DNA from: Nitrospirota bacterium
GTDB lineage: Bacteria > Nitrospirota > Thermodesulfovibrionia > Thermodesulfovibrionales > Dissulfurispiraceae
Assembly: GCA_016212685.1 (NCBI GenBank)
Contig: JACREW010000275.1
Coordinates: 1 to 8,485, forward strand
DNA length: 8,485 nt
Reading direction: 5' to 3'
Each line of letters opens with the position of its first letter. Position 1 is the first letter of the stretch. Below the pieces are notes generated by a model. It was not told the DNA's origin. It saw only the letters and a list, made by a program, of their open reading frames with translations, and made no database searches. Made by a program: the position numbers and the translations under genes. Shown here in pieces: positions 1-5,807 of the stretch.

Positions 1-492
1 TATGAAAGCGAACTGTTGATTTCAAAATTTACTAATCAGCCTTTAGAGAAAATTTTAGAAATAAACATTAATGACATTCCAGCAGGAAAAGAAAGAGAGG
101 CAATAATCAAAACAAGGATTAATCAAAGTTTTTTTCGTTCAACAATCCTTTCATCATACAATTGGAAGTGTTGCATTACAGGTTTATCAATTCCAGATTT
201 TTTAGTTGCAAGTCATATTATTCCTTGGGCAAAAGATGAAAAGAACAGATTAAATCCTCATAATGGTTTGTGTTTAAATTCAATTCATGACAAGGCATTC
301 GACAAAGGCTTCATAACTGTTTCTGCTGATTATAAAATCAAAGTCTCAAAATATTTTAATGATTTTAGAAAAGAAAAATTAGTTGCTGATTTGTTTCTTA
401 AATATGAGAATCAACCTATTGTTTTGCCAGATAGATTTTTGCCTTCAAAAGAATTTTTAGAATATCATCACAAAAATATTTTTAGGAAATAA
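1..492 (+). CDS. HNH endonuclease, C-terminal part (5' end outside window)
   Basis: This is the 3' part of an HNH nuclease gene, probably of the HNH_2 type found in restriction-like and stand-alone defence endonucleases. The frame is open from base 1 (Tyr-Glu-Ser-Glu-Leu-Leu), so the TTG at 16 is probably not the true start and the protein continues upstream. Counting from 16, a KCCITG segment lies at residues 51-56, an ASHIIPW segment with the first His at 65-71, and NPHNGLCLNSIHDKAFD at 80-96 with the Asn and second His of the HNH motif. These fit a beta-beta-alpha metal nuclease fold that cuts DNA. The upstream stretch EREAIIKTRINQSFFR is also typical of the family. The gene is visibly AT-rich compared with lpxK and uvrA, which suggests transfer. 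It ends 6 bp before the Res-like fragment at 499. The target is unknown; the family call is firm. Confidence 0.85.
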   Translation, partial: YESELLISKFTNQPLEKILEININDIPAGKEREAIIKTRINQSFFRSTILSSYNWKCCITGLSIPDFLVASHIIPWAKDEKNRLNPHNGLCLNSIHDKAFDKGFITVSADYKIKVSKYFNDFRKEKLVADLFLKYENQPIVLPDRFLPSKEFLEYHHKNIFRK

Positions 493-498
493 ACTAAT

Positions 499-585
499 AT
501 GAAACTCCATTTCAACAGCAATCAAGAATACCGGATAAAGGCGATCATGTCCGTTACCGATTGCGACATGGCGAGGCGATTATGA
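499..585 (+). pseudogene. Truncated N-terminus of a type III restriction Res (DEAD/DEAH helicase) subunit
   Basis: An ATG at 499, 6 bp after the HNH stop, opens a 28-codon reading frame beginning MKLHFNSNQEYRIKAI and then SVTD. I recognise this as the usual opening of type III restriction enzyme Res subunits, which run on as an LF-EGQ segment and then a long helicase. Here the likeness stops at about base 561, and after seven more residues (CDMARRL) the frame closes with TGA at 583-585, overlapping the lpxK start as ATGA. I infer that a deletion or recombination joined the first ~21 codons of a res gene to sequence native to the lpxK upstream region. The tail could instead be the end of the gene that used to precede lpxK. 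The match is from memory of the family and is short, so the call is moderate. Confidence 0.5.
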
Positions 586-1625
586 CGCTCCCTGAACTTC
601 TCTACTACATCGGCTATTCCTTTGACAAGCGGCGTAAGCTGAAAGGGCAAAAGCGTCTCTCTTATCCTGTTATCAGCATCGGCAATATTACTGTCGGCGG
701 CACGGGAAAAACTCCGGCAACCATTGCCATTGCAGAAGAAGCAAAGAAGAGAGGGCTTAGCCCGGTAATTCTTACAAAGGGATATAAAGGGAAGGCGAAA
801 GGGCCGTGTTTTGTCGCTCCAGACTCCATAACTCCAACACTTCTTTTCGGTGATGAGCCTGTATTGATGGCGGAGAGGTTGAAAGATGTTCCTGTTGTGA
901 AATGCGCCGACAGATACGAAGGCGGCATGTTTGCGATAGAGAATCTTAACTCTCAAATTTTAAATTTCAAATCTCAAATTATCTTTATCCTCGATGATGG
1001 TTTCCAGCACTGGAAGCTTTATAGAGATATGGACGTTGTTCTTATCGACGGACTTAATCTGTTCGGAAACAGGAAGATGCTTCCGATAGGCCCGCTCAGA
1101 GAACCCTTGAAAGAATTAAAAAGGGCCGATGTTTTCGTTGTAACAAAACCCCCCCCTCCGCCCCCCCTTGATAAGGGGGGGATGGGGGGGTTGTCGCGTG
1201 AACTCAAACACATCAATCCTTCCGCTTCCGTATATTTTTCGGAATACAAAACAGTTAAAGTCAGAAATGCCTCAGGCGAGGAATTTCCGGTTGAGACGCT
1301 GAAAGATAAAAAGGTTTTTGCCTTCTGCGGCATTGCGAATCCCGAATCCTTCATTCAAACGGTTCTGTCCGTTTGCAGGGACACGGCCGGTTCTAAGATT
1401 TACGGAGACCATCATCGATATTCTCAAGCGGACATTTTTTATCTCGCGGAACAAAGCAAGACTCTCAACTGCGACTTTTTGATTGCAACAGAAAAGGATA
1501 TGGTGAAGATCAAAGAACTTCGAGGTTTAAGTTCAAAATTTCAAATCGATAATATTCTATGTCTGGAGATAGAGTTCGTTGCCGATGCCGCTTTTTTTGA
1601 TGAGGTCTTTAAAAATATTTTTTGA
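582..1625 (+). CDS. lpxK: Tetraacyldisaccharide 4'-kinase (lipid A biosynthesis)
   Basis: LpxK phosphorylates the 4' position of the tetraacyldisaccharide-1-phosphate precursor to make lipid IVA, using ATP at the inner face of the cytoplasmic membrane. The 347-residue product has the Walker A motif GGTGKT at 39-44 after ISIGNITV, the family hallmark DDGFQH at 138-143, GDHHRYS at 275-281 and ATEKD at 302-306. I chose ATG 582 because GAGG at 573-576 is well spaced; an in-frame TTG at 561 adds only seven residues of no family likeness. The N-terminus before the P-loop is about 30 residues, shorter than in E. coli, where this part carries a membrane helix. Two in-frame insertions are visible: LNSQILNFKSQI near 122-133 (7-bp repeat tract) and a Pro/Gly-rich stretch at 190-203 (G/C palindrome). 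Its 3' end overlaps that of uvrA by 17 bp on the opposite strand. Confidence 0.95.
   Translation: MTLPELLYYIGYSFDKRRKLKGQKRLSYPVISIGNITVGGTGKTPATIAIAEEAKKRGLSPVILTKGYKGKAKGPCFVAPDSITPTLLFGDEPVLMAERLKDVPVVKCADRYEGGMFAIENLNSQILNFKSQIIFILDDGFQHWKLYRDMDVVLIDGLNLFGNRKMLPIGPLREPLKELKRADVFVVTKPPPPPPLDKGGMGGLSRELKHINPSASVYFSEYKTVKVRNASGEEFPVETLKDKKVFAFCGIANPESFIQTVLSVCRDTAGSKIYGDHHRYSQADIFYLAEQSKTLNCDFLIATEKDMVKIKELRGLSSKFQIDNILCLEIEFVADAAFFDEVFKNIF
951..980 (+). repeat. Four-unit 7-bp degenerate tandem repeat inside lpxK
   Basis: The units TCTCAAA, TTTTAAA, TTTCAAA and TCTCAAA follow each other at 951-978 with an exact 7-bp period (consensus TNTNAAA). They encode the residues LNSQILNFKSQ just before the beta-strand leading to the DDGFQH motif, where other LpxK proteins are shorter. 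The same word (CTCAAAT, or TTTGAGA on the other strand) makes up the tract at 3869-3900 in uvrA, so the two appear to be copies of one dispersed family. Confidence 0.8.
1149..1190. repeat. G/C-tract palindromic element inserted in lpxK
   Basis: Runs of 8 C (1149-1156) and 7 C (1161-1167) are followed by a TTGATAA loop (1168-1174) and runs of 7 G (1175-1181) and 7 G (1184-1190). The inner runs pair perfectly and the outer runs pair across a small internal bulge, giving a very stable hairpin. It is translated in frame as PPPPPPLDKGGMGG between VFVVTK and LSRELK. Peptides of this PPL-x-KGG-x-GG type recur in many bacterial proteomes as dispersed repeats (from memory). It has no T-run and lies inside the gene, so it is not a normal terminator. 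Homopolymer runs of 7-8 bases also make it a likely frameshift site. Confidence 0.8.
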
Positions 1626-4443
1626 GATATTGCCCGGTATATGAGCCTTTGGCATCCTTCAATTCATCGGGCGTTCCCTCGAATATGATAGCCCCTCCTT
1701 TTTCTCCACCTTCGGGACCGAGGTCTATAACCCAATCAGCCTGACTTGCCACATCAAGATTATGTTCAATAATTACTACCGTGTTCCCTGATTCAATTAA
1801 TTTTCTTATAATCTGCATAAACTTCAATACATCGTTGTGATGTAGTCCGACCGTAGGTTCATCGAGAATGTAGAGCATGCCTTTTGTCACAGCGGTTTTA
1901 CGCAAGGGGGACATAGTCCTGCTTTCGCTTAATTCCGCGCAGATCTTCAGCCTCTGCGCCTCTCCTCCCGAAAGGGTTGTAGCCGGCTGCCCGAGTCTCA
2001 AATAGCCGAGCCCGATATCCATCATCGTCGCAAGCTTAGATTTTATCTCGGCTGTTCCTGAGAAAAATTCATACGCCTCGTCAACGGTCATCTCGAGTAT
2101 GTCGCTTATATTTTTGCCCTTATATGCAACCCTCAATGCGTCCTCTTTATATCTTCGGCCCTTGCAGTCTTCGCATCTCACGAATATGTCCTCGAAGAAA
2201 TACATCTCCATCCTTTGATAGCCCTCTCCCTTGCAGGTCTCGCATCTGCCTCCCGGCACGTTGAACGAAAAGAAGCCGGGAGTATAGCCGTGCGCCTTTG
2301 CCTCCAGTTGACGGGAAAAGAGTTTTCTTATGGAATCGAATAGCTTGAGATATGTCAACGGATTCGATCTCGGAGTTTTTCCGATAGGGGTTTGATCTAT
2401 AAGCCTGACTCCTTTGATTTTTTCGATCCCGTCAATCTTTTTATGCGAAAGAGGGTGCTCGGGTTCTATCCTGAAATGCCTTGCGAGCGCAAGGTATAAC
2501 GTCTCGACAACAAGACTGCTTTTCCCTGAACCGGATACGCCTGTTACGACCGTGAGCGTTTCGAGGGGGACTTTGAGGTCTATGTTTCTGAGGTTATTCC
2601 CGGATGCGCCGTATAAAGATAGTAATGGCTTAATGGCTAAAGGGTTAGGGCTAACGGCCGGAATCCCTTTGCCTTTTACCTCTTGCCCTTCGCCTTTAAT
2701 ATATTTTGCCGTCAGGGTGTTTGTTTTTAGGAACTCATCCATCGCGCCGGAAAATACGACCTCACCGCCCAGATGACCTCCTCCGGGTCCCATTTCGATA
2801 ACCCAGTCGCTTGACGATATTATGTCCTTGTCGTGTTCCACAACGATTATGGTATTACCGAGGGATGAAAGCTCTCTCATTATTTCCGCGATCCGCCGTG
2901 TGTCTCTCGGATGCAGCCCGATGGTAGGCTCGTCAAGCACGTAGAGAGTTCCGGTCAGAGCGGACGCAAGCTGGTTCGATAAGTTTACCCTCTGGTACTC
3001 TCCTCCGGATAACGTTTTCGCCTGCCTGCTCAATGTGAGATAATCCAGCCCTACGCGCTCGAAAAATTTGAGTTTCAGGACAATCTGCCTGAGGGCTTCT
3101 TTTGCGATATCCCTCTGCATGGGGGACAGATGCAGGTTTTCCAGTAAATTCAGAATCTTCGATACCGGCATGTTCGACAAATCCGCTATGTCTATGCCGT
3201 TTATTTTATATGAAAGTCCGGTCTCGCAAAGCCTTTTGCCGCCGCACTTAGGGCAGACAACTGGGCTTCTGTATCTGCTCAGCAATACCCTGACATGGAG
3301 TTTGTATCTTTTCCCCTCCATCTCTTCAAAAAAGCCGTTTATGCCGTAAAAGTGCTGGTTGCCTTTGAAGAGCGCGTCTTTTTCTTCTTTTGTGAATTTA
3401 TCGTATGTCTTGTTTATATCTATGCCGCTTTTTTTGGCGCCTTTTATCATTTGCTCCTTCCACCACGAGTATCCGGGTTTTTCCCATAGTTCTATCGCGC
3501 CTTTTGACAGCGAGAGGCGTTTGTCCGGAATAATGATGTCCTCGTCGTAAATAAGTATATTCCCGAAGCCCTTGCACTCAGGGCATGCGCATACGGGATG
3601 ATTAAAGGAGAAAAGTATGGGGCTTGGCTCCGGACGCTCTATGCCGCAGTCGTCGCAGGAGTTTTTGGATGAAAAAACGCGCATATAGGCAATAGGCGAT
3701 AGGCTATAGGAACTCGAAATGTCCTTTATAGCCTCTTGCCTATCGCCTATTGCCTGTCTGAAAATAATTGCCTTGAGCCTTTCCTTTCCTTCTCTCCATG
3801 CCGTTTCTATGGAGTCGGAGAGGCGCGGCTCATCGCAGATGACAAGCCTGTCGAGGACGACTTCCACTGATTTGAGATTTGAGATTTGAGATTTGAGATC
3901 ATCAATATCCTTGGCCTCCCCATCGAGCCATAGCCTATGAAACCCCCTTTGTTTAAGGCTTTCGAGAGGTTCATCCGTTTCGAATATTATAACTGCCCTT
4001 TCGCCGTTATGTTTCTCTAAAAGCTCCGAGACTATCTGTGAAGTATCCCATTTTCTTATCTCTTTGCCGCACTGAGGGCAGTAAGGCACGGCAATACGCG
4101 AATATAAGACCCTCAGCAAATCGTAAATCTCAGTGAGCGTGCCTACGGTGGAGCGCGAGCCCTTAACGGGATTTTTCTGCTCAAGCGCAATTGCAGGCCG
4201 TATGTTGTGAATTGCATCGACATCCGGCCTGTCGAGCTTTTCGATGAACAGCCTTGCATACGTTGACAGCGATTCTATGAACCTCCACTGCCCTTCCGCA
4301 AAGACGGTATCGAAGGCCAAAGATGATTTTCCGGAACCCGAAACGCCTGTGACCGCTATAACCTTGTTATGAGGGATATTGAGATTAATGTCCTTGAGGT
4401 TATTCTGTCTCGCGCCTTCGATTATCAATTCATATTTCGACAT
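1609..4443 (-). CDS. uvrA: UvrA excinuclease ATPase subunit (possibly a paralogue)
   Basis: UvrA is the damage-sensing ABC ATPase of nucleotide excision repair; as a dimer it loads UvrB at lesions. The 944-residue product has two full ABC modules: Walker A GVSGSGKS at 33-40 and 635-642, signature LSGGE at 478-482 and 824-828, and Walker B DEPT at 504-507 and 861-864. Cys pairs lie at 122/125, 263/266, 287/290, 397/400, 734/737 and 757/760, matching UvrA zinc modules. The segment GQWRFIESLSTYARLF at 51-66 differs from the usual GQRRYVESLSAYARQF, so this may be a second UvrA lineage rather than the canonical copy. Four insertions of repeat origin lie at about 183-192, 230-253, 583-610 and 840-855. 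The first two fall in the region equivalent to the UvrB-binding domain. It starts 43 bp from the divergent mqnE with no visible Shine-Dalgarno sequence and overlaps lpxK by 17 bp at the 3' end. Confidence 0.93.
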   Translation of the reverse strand: MSKYELIIEGARQNNLKDINLNIPHNKVIAVTGVSGSGKSSLAFDTVFAEGQWRFIESLSTYARLFIEKLDRPDVDAIHNIRPAIALEQKNPVKGSRSTVGTLTEIYDLLRVLYSRIAVPYCPQCGKEIRKWDTSQIVSELLEKHNGERAVIIFETDEPLESLKQRGFHRLWLDGEAKDIDDLKSQISNLKSVEVVLDRLVICDEPRLSDSIETAWREGKERLKAIIFRQAIGDRQEAIKDISSSYSLSPIAYMRVFSSKNSCDDCGIERPEPSPILFSFNHPVCACPECKGFGNILIYDEDIIIPDKRLSLSKGAIELWEKPGYSWWKEQMIKGAKKSGIDINKTYDKFTKEEKDALFKGNQHFYGINGFFEEMEGKRYKLHVRVLLSRYRSPVVCPKCGGKRLCETGLSYKINGIDIADLSNMPVSKILNLLENLHLSPMQRDIAKEALRQIVLKLKFFERVGLDYLTLSRQAKTLSGGEYQRVNLSNQLASALTGTLYVLDEPTIGLHPRDTRRIAEIMRELSSLGNTIIVVEHDKDIISSSDWVIEMGPGGGHLGGEVVFSGAMDEFLKTNTLTAKYIKGEGQEVKGKGIPAVSPNPLAIKPLLSLYGASGNNLRNIDLKVPLETLTVVTGVSGSGKSSLVVETLYLALARHFRIEPEHPLSHKKIDGIEKIKGVRLIDQTPIGKTPRSNPLTYLKLFDSIRKLFSRQLEAKAHGYTPGFFSFNVPGGRCETCKGEGYQRMEMYFFEDIFVRCEDCKGRRYKEDALRVAYKGKNISDILEMTVDEAYEFFSGTAEIKSKLATMMDIGLGYLRLGQPATTLSGGEAQRLKICAELSESRTMSPLRKTAVTKGMLYILDEPTVGLHHNDVLKFMQIIRKLIESGNTVVIIEHNLDVASQADWVIDLGPEGGEKGGAIIFEGTPDELKDAKGSYTGQYLKKYF
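1879..1926 (-). repeat. Unusual insertion between LSGGE and Walker B of UvrA domain II
   Basis: UvrA proteins usually go from the LSGGEAQR-x-K helix through a short loop straight to TLYILDEPT. Here about 13 extra residues (TMSPLRKTAVTKG) intervene at 843-855. The DNA contains GGGGGACATAGTCC (1906-1919), with a small GGAC/GTCC inverted repeat, which resembles the palindromic ends of REP-like elements bound by RAYT transposases. The origin as a dispersed repeat is inference; the extra length against the family is from memory. Confidence 0.45.
2623..2697 (-). repeat. 7-bp tandem repeat and 8-bp doublet in the UvrA inter-domain linker
   Basis: On the plus strand TAATGGCT is repeated twice at 2623-2638. 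Further on come four 7-bp units (CTTTGCC, TTTTACC, TCTTGCC, CTTCGCC) at 2667-2694. Together they encode UvrA residues about 583-608, between the end of the first ABC module (TAKYIKG) and the start of the second (LYGASGNNLRNIDL). The unit TCTTGCC also occurs in the tract at 3727-3754. Confidence 0.75.
3684..3755 (-). repeat. Long inverted repeat built of 7-bp units inside uvrA
   Basis: The left arm (3687-3708) contains three 7-bp units GGCAATA, GGCGATA and GGCTATA. The right side (3727-3754) has four: TATAGCC, TCTTGCC, TATCGCC and TATTGCC. Bases 3687-3701 and 3741-3755 are perfect 15-bp inverted copies, and 3702-3708 pairs with 3727-3733; the right side has one extra unit. It encodes UvrA residues about 230-253, just before the Cys263 zinc module, in the region that corresponds to the UvrB-binding domain. 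The frame is kept. Confidence 0.8.
3869..3900 (-). repeat. Four perfect 7-bp tandem units (GATTTGA) inside uvrA
   Basis: GATTTGA is repeated four times without a mismatch at 3869-3896, followed by GATC. In the coding direction it reads LKSQISNLKS (UvrA 183-192), just before VEVVLDRL, a strand shared by the family. It is nearly the reverse complement of the tract in lpxK at 951-978, so these two loci carry the same repeat word in opposite genes. Confidence 0.85.
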
Positions 4444-4452
4444 CTAAATATT

Positions 4453-4481
4453 TTAACATTTCGGTATCTTTATTTTATAAT
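4453..4481 (+). promoter_or_regulatory. Near-consensus sigma-70 promoter of mqnE in the 43-bp divergent region
   Basis: TTAACA (4453-4458) and a perfect TATAAT (4476-4481) are separated by exactly 17 bp. The mqnE ATG begins at 4487, five bases after the -10 box, so transcription should start at or next to the A of the start codon, as in leaderless genes. On the other strand a TAAAAT (4455-4450) lies six bases before the uvrA ATG at 4443, with no good -35 box; uvrA may be leaderless as well, but that is weak. Confidence 0.65.
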
Positions 4482-4486
4482 GAAAG

Positions 4487-5731
4487 ATGCTCAACCCTAT
4501 AAGCGATAAAGTTATAACCGGAAAGAGGCTTGTAAAAGAAGACGCCGTCGCATTGTTTGAGAGCGAGGACTTTTTCGCGATCGGCAGGCTCGCGAATAAT
4601 ATATCCGAAAAGAAGAACGCCAAAAATGCCTATTTCATAGTCAACAGGCATATCAATCCGACCAATATCTGCATAAACCGCTGTAAATTCTGCGCCTTCA
4701 GCCGTTCGAAGGGAGAAGCAGGAGCGTATGAATTGACGATCGAAGAGATTATCGAAAAACTTAAGGGAAACGGAGAAACGGGCAAACGGAGAAACGGAGA
4801 GAAACTTCCACCGATTCACCCATTCACCGATTCACCCATTCACCGATTCAGTGAGGTTCATATCGTCGGCGGACTTCATCCGGATTGGCCTTTCCAATAT
4901 TATCTCGATATGCTCAGGTCGATAAAAAAGGAATTCCCGTCTATTGCCGTTAAGGCATTTACTGCCGTTGAGATCGATTATATGTCGAAGATAAGCGGTC
5001 TCGGCATTGATGATACATTATCGGAACTTAAAAAGAGCGGTCTCGACCTCATGCCGGGCGGAGGCGCGGAGATATTCGCCGAAGGCATAAGAAACAGGCT
5101 CTGCCCTGAAAAGATTTCAGGCGAAAGATGGCTTGAGGTAATGGAGGCTGCGCATAACGCCGGCATAAAGACAAATGCCACCATGCTTTACGGGCATTTG
5201 GAGAGCATCGAAGACAGGGTTGACCATCTTTTGAAACTGAGGGATTTACAGGACAGGACCGGAGGCTTTCAGGCATTTATACCATTGGCGTATCATCCGA
5301 AGAATACGGAGATCGGCGGGTTTTATTCATCGGGAATAGATGATTTAATGACCATCGCAGTAAGCAGGCTTGTCCTCGATAATTTCGACCACATAAAGGC
5401 ATACTGGATAATGCTCGGCGAAAAAATCTCGCAGGTCGCGCTTCTTTTCGGCGCGGATGATATTGACGGCACAATAATAGAAGAAAAGATAACCCATTCT
5501 GCGGGCGCAATAACCGGCGAGGAGATGACAAAAGAGGAACTGATGCATCTTATCAGAAAGACTGGAAAAATTCCGGTGCAGAGGGATGCGTTTTATAAAA
5601 AAATAGAAAATGAAAACCTTATAAAGATATATAAAGAAGGCTACAAAAAGCATCCGGAAAAATTGCCTGAGATTAAAGCTATAGAAAAGTCTGCAATTGA
5701 AAGATTAGAGAAGGACGACTGGGATTCATAG
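4487..5731 (+). CDS. mqnE: Aminofutalosine synthase, radical SAM (menaquinone biosynthesis)
   Basis: MqnE adds a SAM-derived 5'-deoxyadenosyl radical to the enolpyruvyl ether made by MqnA, giving aminofutalosine, in the futalosine route to menaquinone. The 414-residue product has the radical SAM cysteines CINRCKFC (C62, C66, C69) and family segments VHIVGGLHP (about 124-132), IKAFTAVEI-like (VKAFTAVEI), PGGGAEIF, TNATMLYGH and DRTGGFQAFIPLAYHP. VHIVGGLHP and TNATMLYGH favour MqnE over its relative MqnC. The start at 4487 gives an N-terminus (GKRLVKEDAVALFESEDFFAIGRLAN) that matches the family; the ATG at 4480 is out of frame. About 24 extra residues at 94-121 before the VHIVGG strand come from an 8-bp repeat insertion. 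No other mqn gene is in the window, so it is monocistronic or leads into the toxin-antitoxin region. Confidence 0.92.
   Translation: MLNPISDKVITGKRLVKEDAVALFESEDFFAIGRLANNISEKKNAKNAYFIVNRHINPTNICINRCKFCAFSRSKGEAGAYELTIEEIIEKLKGNGETGKRRNGEKLPPIHPFTDSPIHRFSEVHIVGGLHPDWPFQYYLDMLRSIKKEFPSIAVKAFTAVEIDYMSKISGLGIDDTLSELKKSGLDLMPGGGAEIFAEGIRNRLCPEKISGERWLEVMEAAHNAGIKTNATMLYGHLESIEDRVDHLLKLRDLQDRTGGFQAFIPLAYHPKNTEIGGFYSSGIDDLMTIAVSRLVLDNFDHIKAYWIMLGEKISQVALLFGADDIDGTIIEEKITHSAGAITGEEMTKEELMHLIRKTGKIPVQRDAFYKKIENENLIKIYKEGYKKHPEKLPEIKAIEKSAIERLEKDDWDS
4768..4850 (+). repeat. Paired 8-bp tandem repeat tracts inserted in mqnE
   Basis: AAACGG begins at 4768, 4776, 4784 and 4792 (units AAACGGAG or AAACGGGC). 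After a 11-bp gap, five 8-bp units alternate CCGATTCA and CCCATTCA at 4811-4850. The whole is translated in frame, giving NGETGKRRNGEK and then PIHPFTDSPIHRFS. It sits at the end of an alpha helix of the radical SAM barrel, before the VHIVGGLHP strand, where other MqnE proteins have a short turn. Confidence 0.85.
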
Positions 5732-5779
5732 GGAAAAACTCGACAGAAAAATTCGGCATACTCGCTTCCTGTTATTAAA

Positions 5780-5793
5780 TGTATTATAATACA
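5780..5793. promoter_or_regulatory. Perfect palindrome over the -10 box of the toxin-antitoxin operon
   Basis: TGTATTATAATACA is a perfect 14-bp palindrome that contains a TATAAT -10 box at 5785-5790. No good -35 box is seen 16-18 bp upstream. It lies just before a strong Shine-Dalgarno sequence AAAGGAGG (5795-5802), which is five bases from the antitoxin ATG at 5808. The placement fits an operator for autorepression by the antitoxin, alone or with toxin, as in other ribbon-helix-helix MazE/PemI systems. Binding itself is inferred. Confidence 0.6.
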
Positions 5794-5807
5794 CAAAGGA
5801 GGCGCAT

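Noticed and set aside
561..581. TTG 561 as lpxK start
   Set aside because: It adds seven residues without family likeness; ATG 582 has GAGG at good spacing.
522..956. Minus-strand reading frame of 144 codons opposite lpxK
   Set aside because: It is a shadow of lpxK: no family likeness, no ribosome binding site, and low-complexity composition typical of antisense frames.
1149..1190. Rho-independent terminator
   Set aside because: The hairpin is within lpxK, has no T-run after it and the gene continues in frame to its conserved C-terminal motifs.
1360..1390. TGTCC/GGACA inverted repeat in lpxK suspected as another insertion
   Set aside because: The local protein length between the FCGIANPESF and GDHH motifs matches other LpxK proteins, so nothing seems to be inserted.
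2414..3550. Several plus-strand reading frames of 60-120 codons opposite uvrA
   Set aside because: All lie within the well-supported uvrA gene, have no recognisable motifs and no start signals.
4480..4486. ATG at 4480 as mqnE start
   Set aside because: It is out of frame with mqnE; its bases are part of the TATAATG promoter sequence.
4811..4850. Possible CRISPR array from regular repeats
   Set aside because: Units are 8 bp with no spacers and are translated inside mqnE.
5732..5779. Terminator or small RNA after mqnE
   Set aside because: No stable hairpin with a T-run or other RNA signature is visible in this short gap.
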